A stretch of DNA of 6,782 bases, taken from an uncultured Eubacteriales bacterium (lineage in GTDB: Bacteria; Bacillota; Clostridia; Oscillospirales; Butyricicoccaceae). Below the pieces are notes generated by a model that worked only from the letters and a program-made list of their open reading frames with translations, did no database searches and was not told where the DNA came from. The stretch spans positions 1 through 6,782 of the forward strand of contig CAKTWY010000137.1 of NCBI GenBank assembly GCA_934630445.1. Reading direction: 5' to 3'. The stretch's first letter is position 1. Every line of letters starts with the position of its first letter. The translations under genes were made by a program, and so were the position numbers. Shown here one piece after another: positions 6,418 to 6,782 of this stretch.

Positions 6418-6782
6418 GGGGCATGCGGGGATCCCGTATGCGGAGCGGAGGGCAGGCAGAGCGTGTCCTCCTGCGTCCGGGATTCTTCGGCCTTTGGCCT
6501 CAGAATGACAGGGTAGCTGTCATCCTGCGCGCAGCGATACCCTTTCGGGGCACGCGGGGATCCCGTATGTGGAACAGAGGGCAGGCAGAGCGTGTCCTCC
6601 TGCGTCCGGGATTCTTCGGCCTTTGGCCTCAGAATGACAGGGTAGCTGTCATCCTGCGCGCAGCGATACCCTTTCGGGGCACGCGGGGATCCCGTATGTG
6701 GAACAGAGGGCAGGCAGAGCGTGTCCTCCTGCGTCCGGGATTCTTCGGCCTTTGGCCTCAGAATGACAGGGTAGCTGTCATC
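6418..6782. repeat. tandem repeat array, 129-bp period, 2.8 copies visible
   Basis: The units are 6418-6546, 6547-6675 and 6676-6782, the last cut by the window end after 107 bp. Each begins GGGGCAYGCGGGGATCCCG and ends ATACCCTTTC. Units 2 and 3 are identical over the shared length. Unit 1 differs from unit 2 only at 6424, 6441, 6445 and 6447, all within its first 30 bp. Each unit contains a GGGATCCC palindrome and two hairpins. The near-identity points to recent duplication or ongoing homogenisation. The array probably continues beyond the window. Confidence 0.95.
6482..6527. repeat. paired hairpins inside each repeat unit (REP-like element)
   Basis: Unit 1 coordinates are given; the same structures recur 129 and 258 bp later. 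The first hairpin is ATTCT (6482-6486) and GGCC (6489-6492), a TTT loop, then GGCC (6496-6499) and AGAAT (6502-6506). The second, overlapping, is CAGAATGACAG (6501-6511), loop GGTAG, CTGTCATCCTG (6517-6527), with one mismatch in 11 bp. The two overlap, so only one can form at a time. From memory, motifs like GGATTCTTCGGCC...CAGAATGACA and TGTCATCCTGxGCGCAGCG are common dispersed intergenic repeats in bacteria, including clostridia; this was not searched. Confidence 0.75.

Larger units (their letters stand above)
6405..6782. other. gene-free 3' region downstream of parE, filled by tandem repeats
   Basis: After the TAG stop of parE (6402-6404) there is a 13-bp GC-rich linker, then repeat DNA to the window end. 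No credible gene is present and no T-tailed terminator is visible. The repeat hairpins are the only candidate 3'-end structures for the parE transcript. Confidence 0.7.

Noticed and set aside
6418..6782. CRISPR array
   Set aside because: The whole 129-bp unit repeats, with no short repeat and unique spacer pattern and no cas genes nearby.

Overview
The window looks like chromosomal DNA from a GC-rich Clostridia member, most likely an Oscillospirales/Ruminococcaceae-type gut Firmicute. This is inference: ribosome binding sites are strong GGAGG types, one gene uses a TTG start, promoters are sigma-A-like, and the ParE-like protein closely resembles (from memory, not searched) a clostridial variant of topoisomerase IV subunit B. 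No rRNA, tRNA, CRISPR array or transposase was seen.

Layout. Positions 126-2102 (+) encode a seven-helix membrane protein with a degenerate GGDEF domain and an apparently intact EAL domain, a predicted c-di-GMP phosphodiesterase. It converges, with only 9 bp between stop codons, on a minus-strand flavin split-barrel (pyridoxamine-phosphate-oxidase-like/NimA-like) protein whose best start is at 2606. A plus-strand gene of only 47 codons (2823-2966, TTG start, excellent RBS) encodes a two-helix hydrophobic protein and is preceded by a match to the sporulation sigma-E/sigma-K promoter pattern. A strong minus-strand terminator (3065-3102) then ends a branched-chain aminotransferase gene, ilvE (4209-3139, -). 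A compact 191-bp divergent promoter region separates ilvE from a ParE/GyrB-like type IIA topoisomerase B subunit (4401-6404, +). From 6418 to the window end lies a tandem array with an exact 129-bp period, 2.8 copies visible, built of palindromic sequence.

How they work together. The genes do not form one pathway: they are short, mostly single-gene units in alternating orientation (c-di-GMP turnover, flavoprotein reduction/detoxification, amino-acid metabolism, DNA topology). The most unusual items are the 129-bp palindromic tandem repeat directly behind parE, which is stop-free in the parE reading frame, the tiny membrane-protein gene with its sporulation-like promoter, and the altered motifs of the topoisomerase subunit. 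I see no convincing evidence of a wholly new multi-gene system here.
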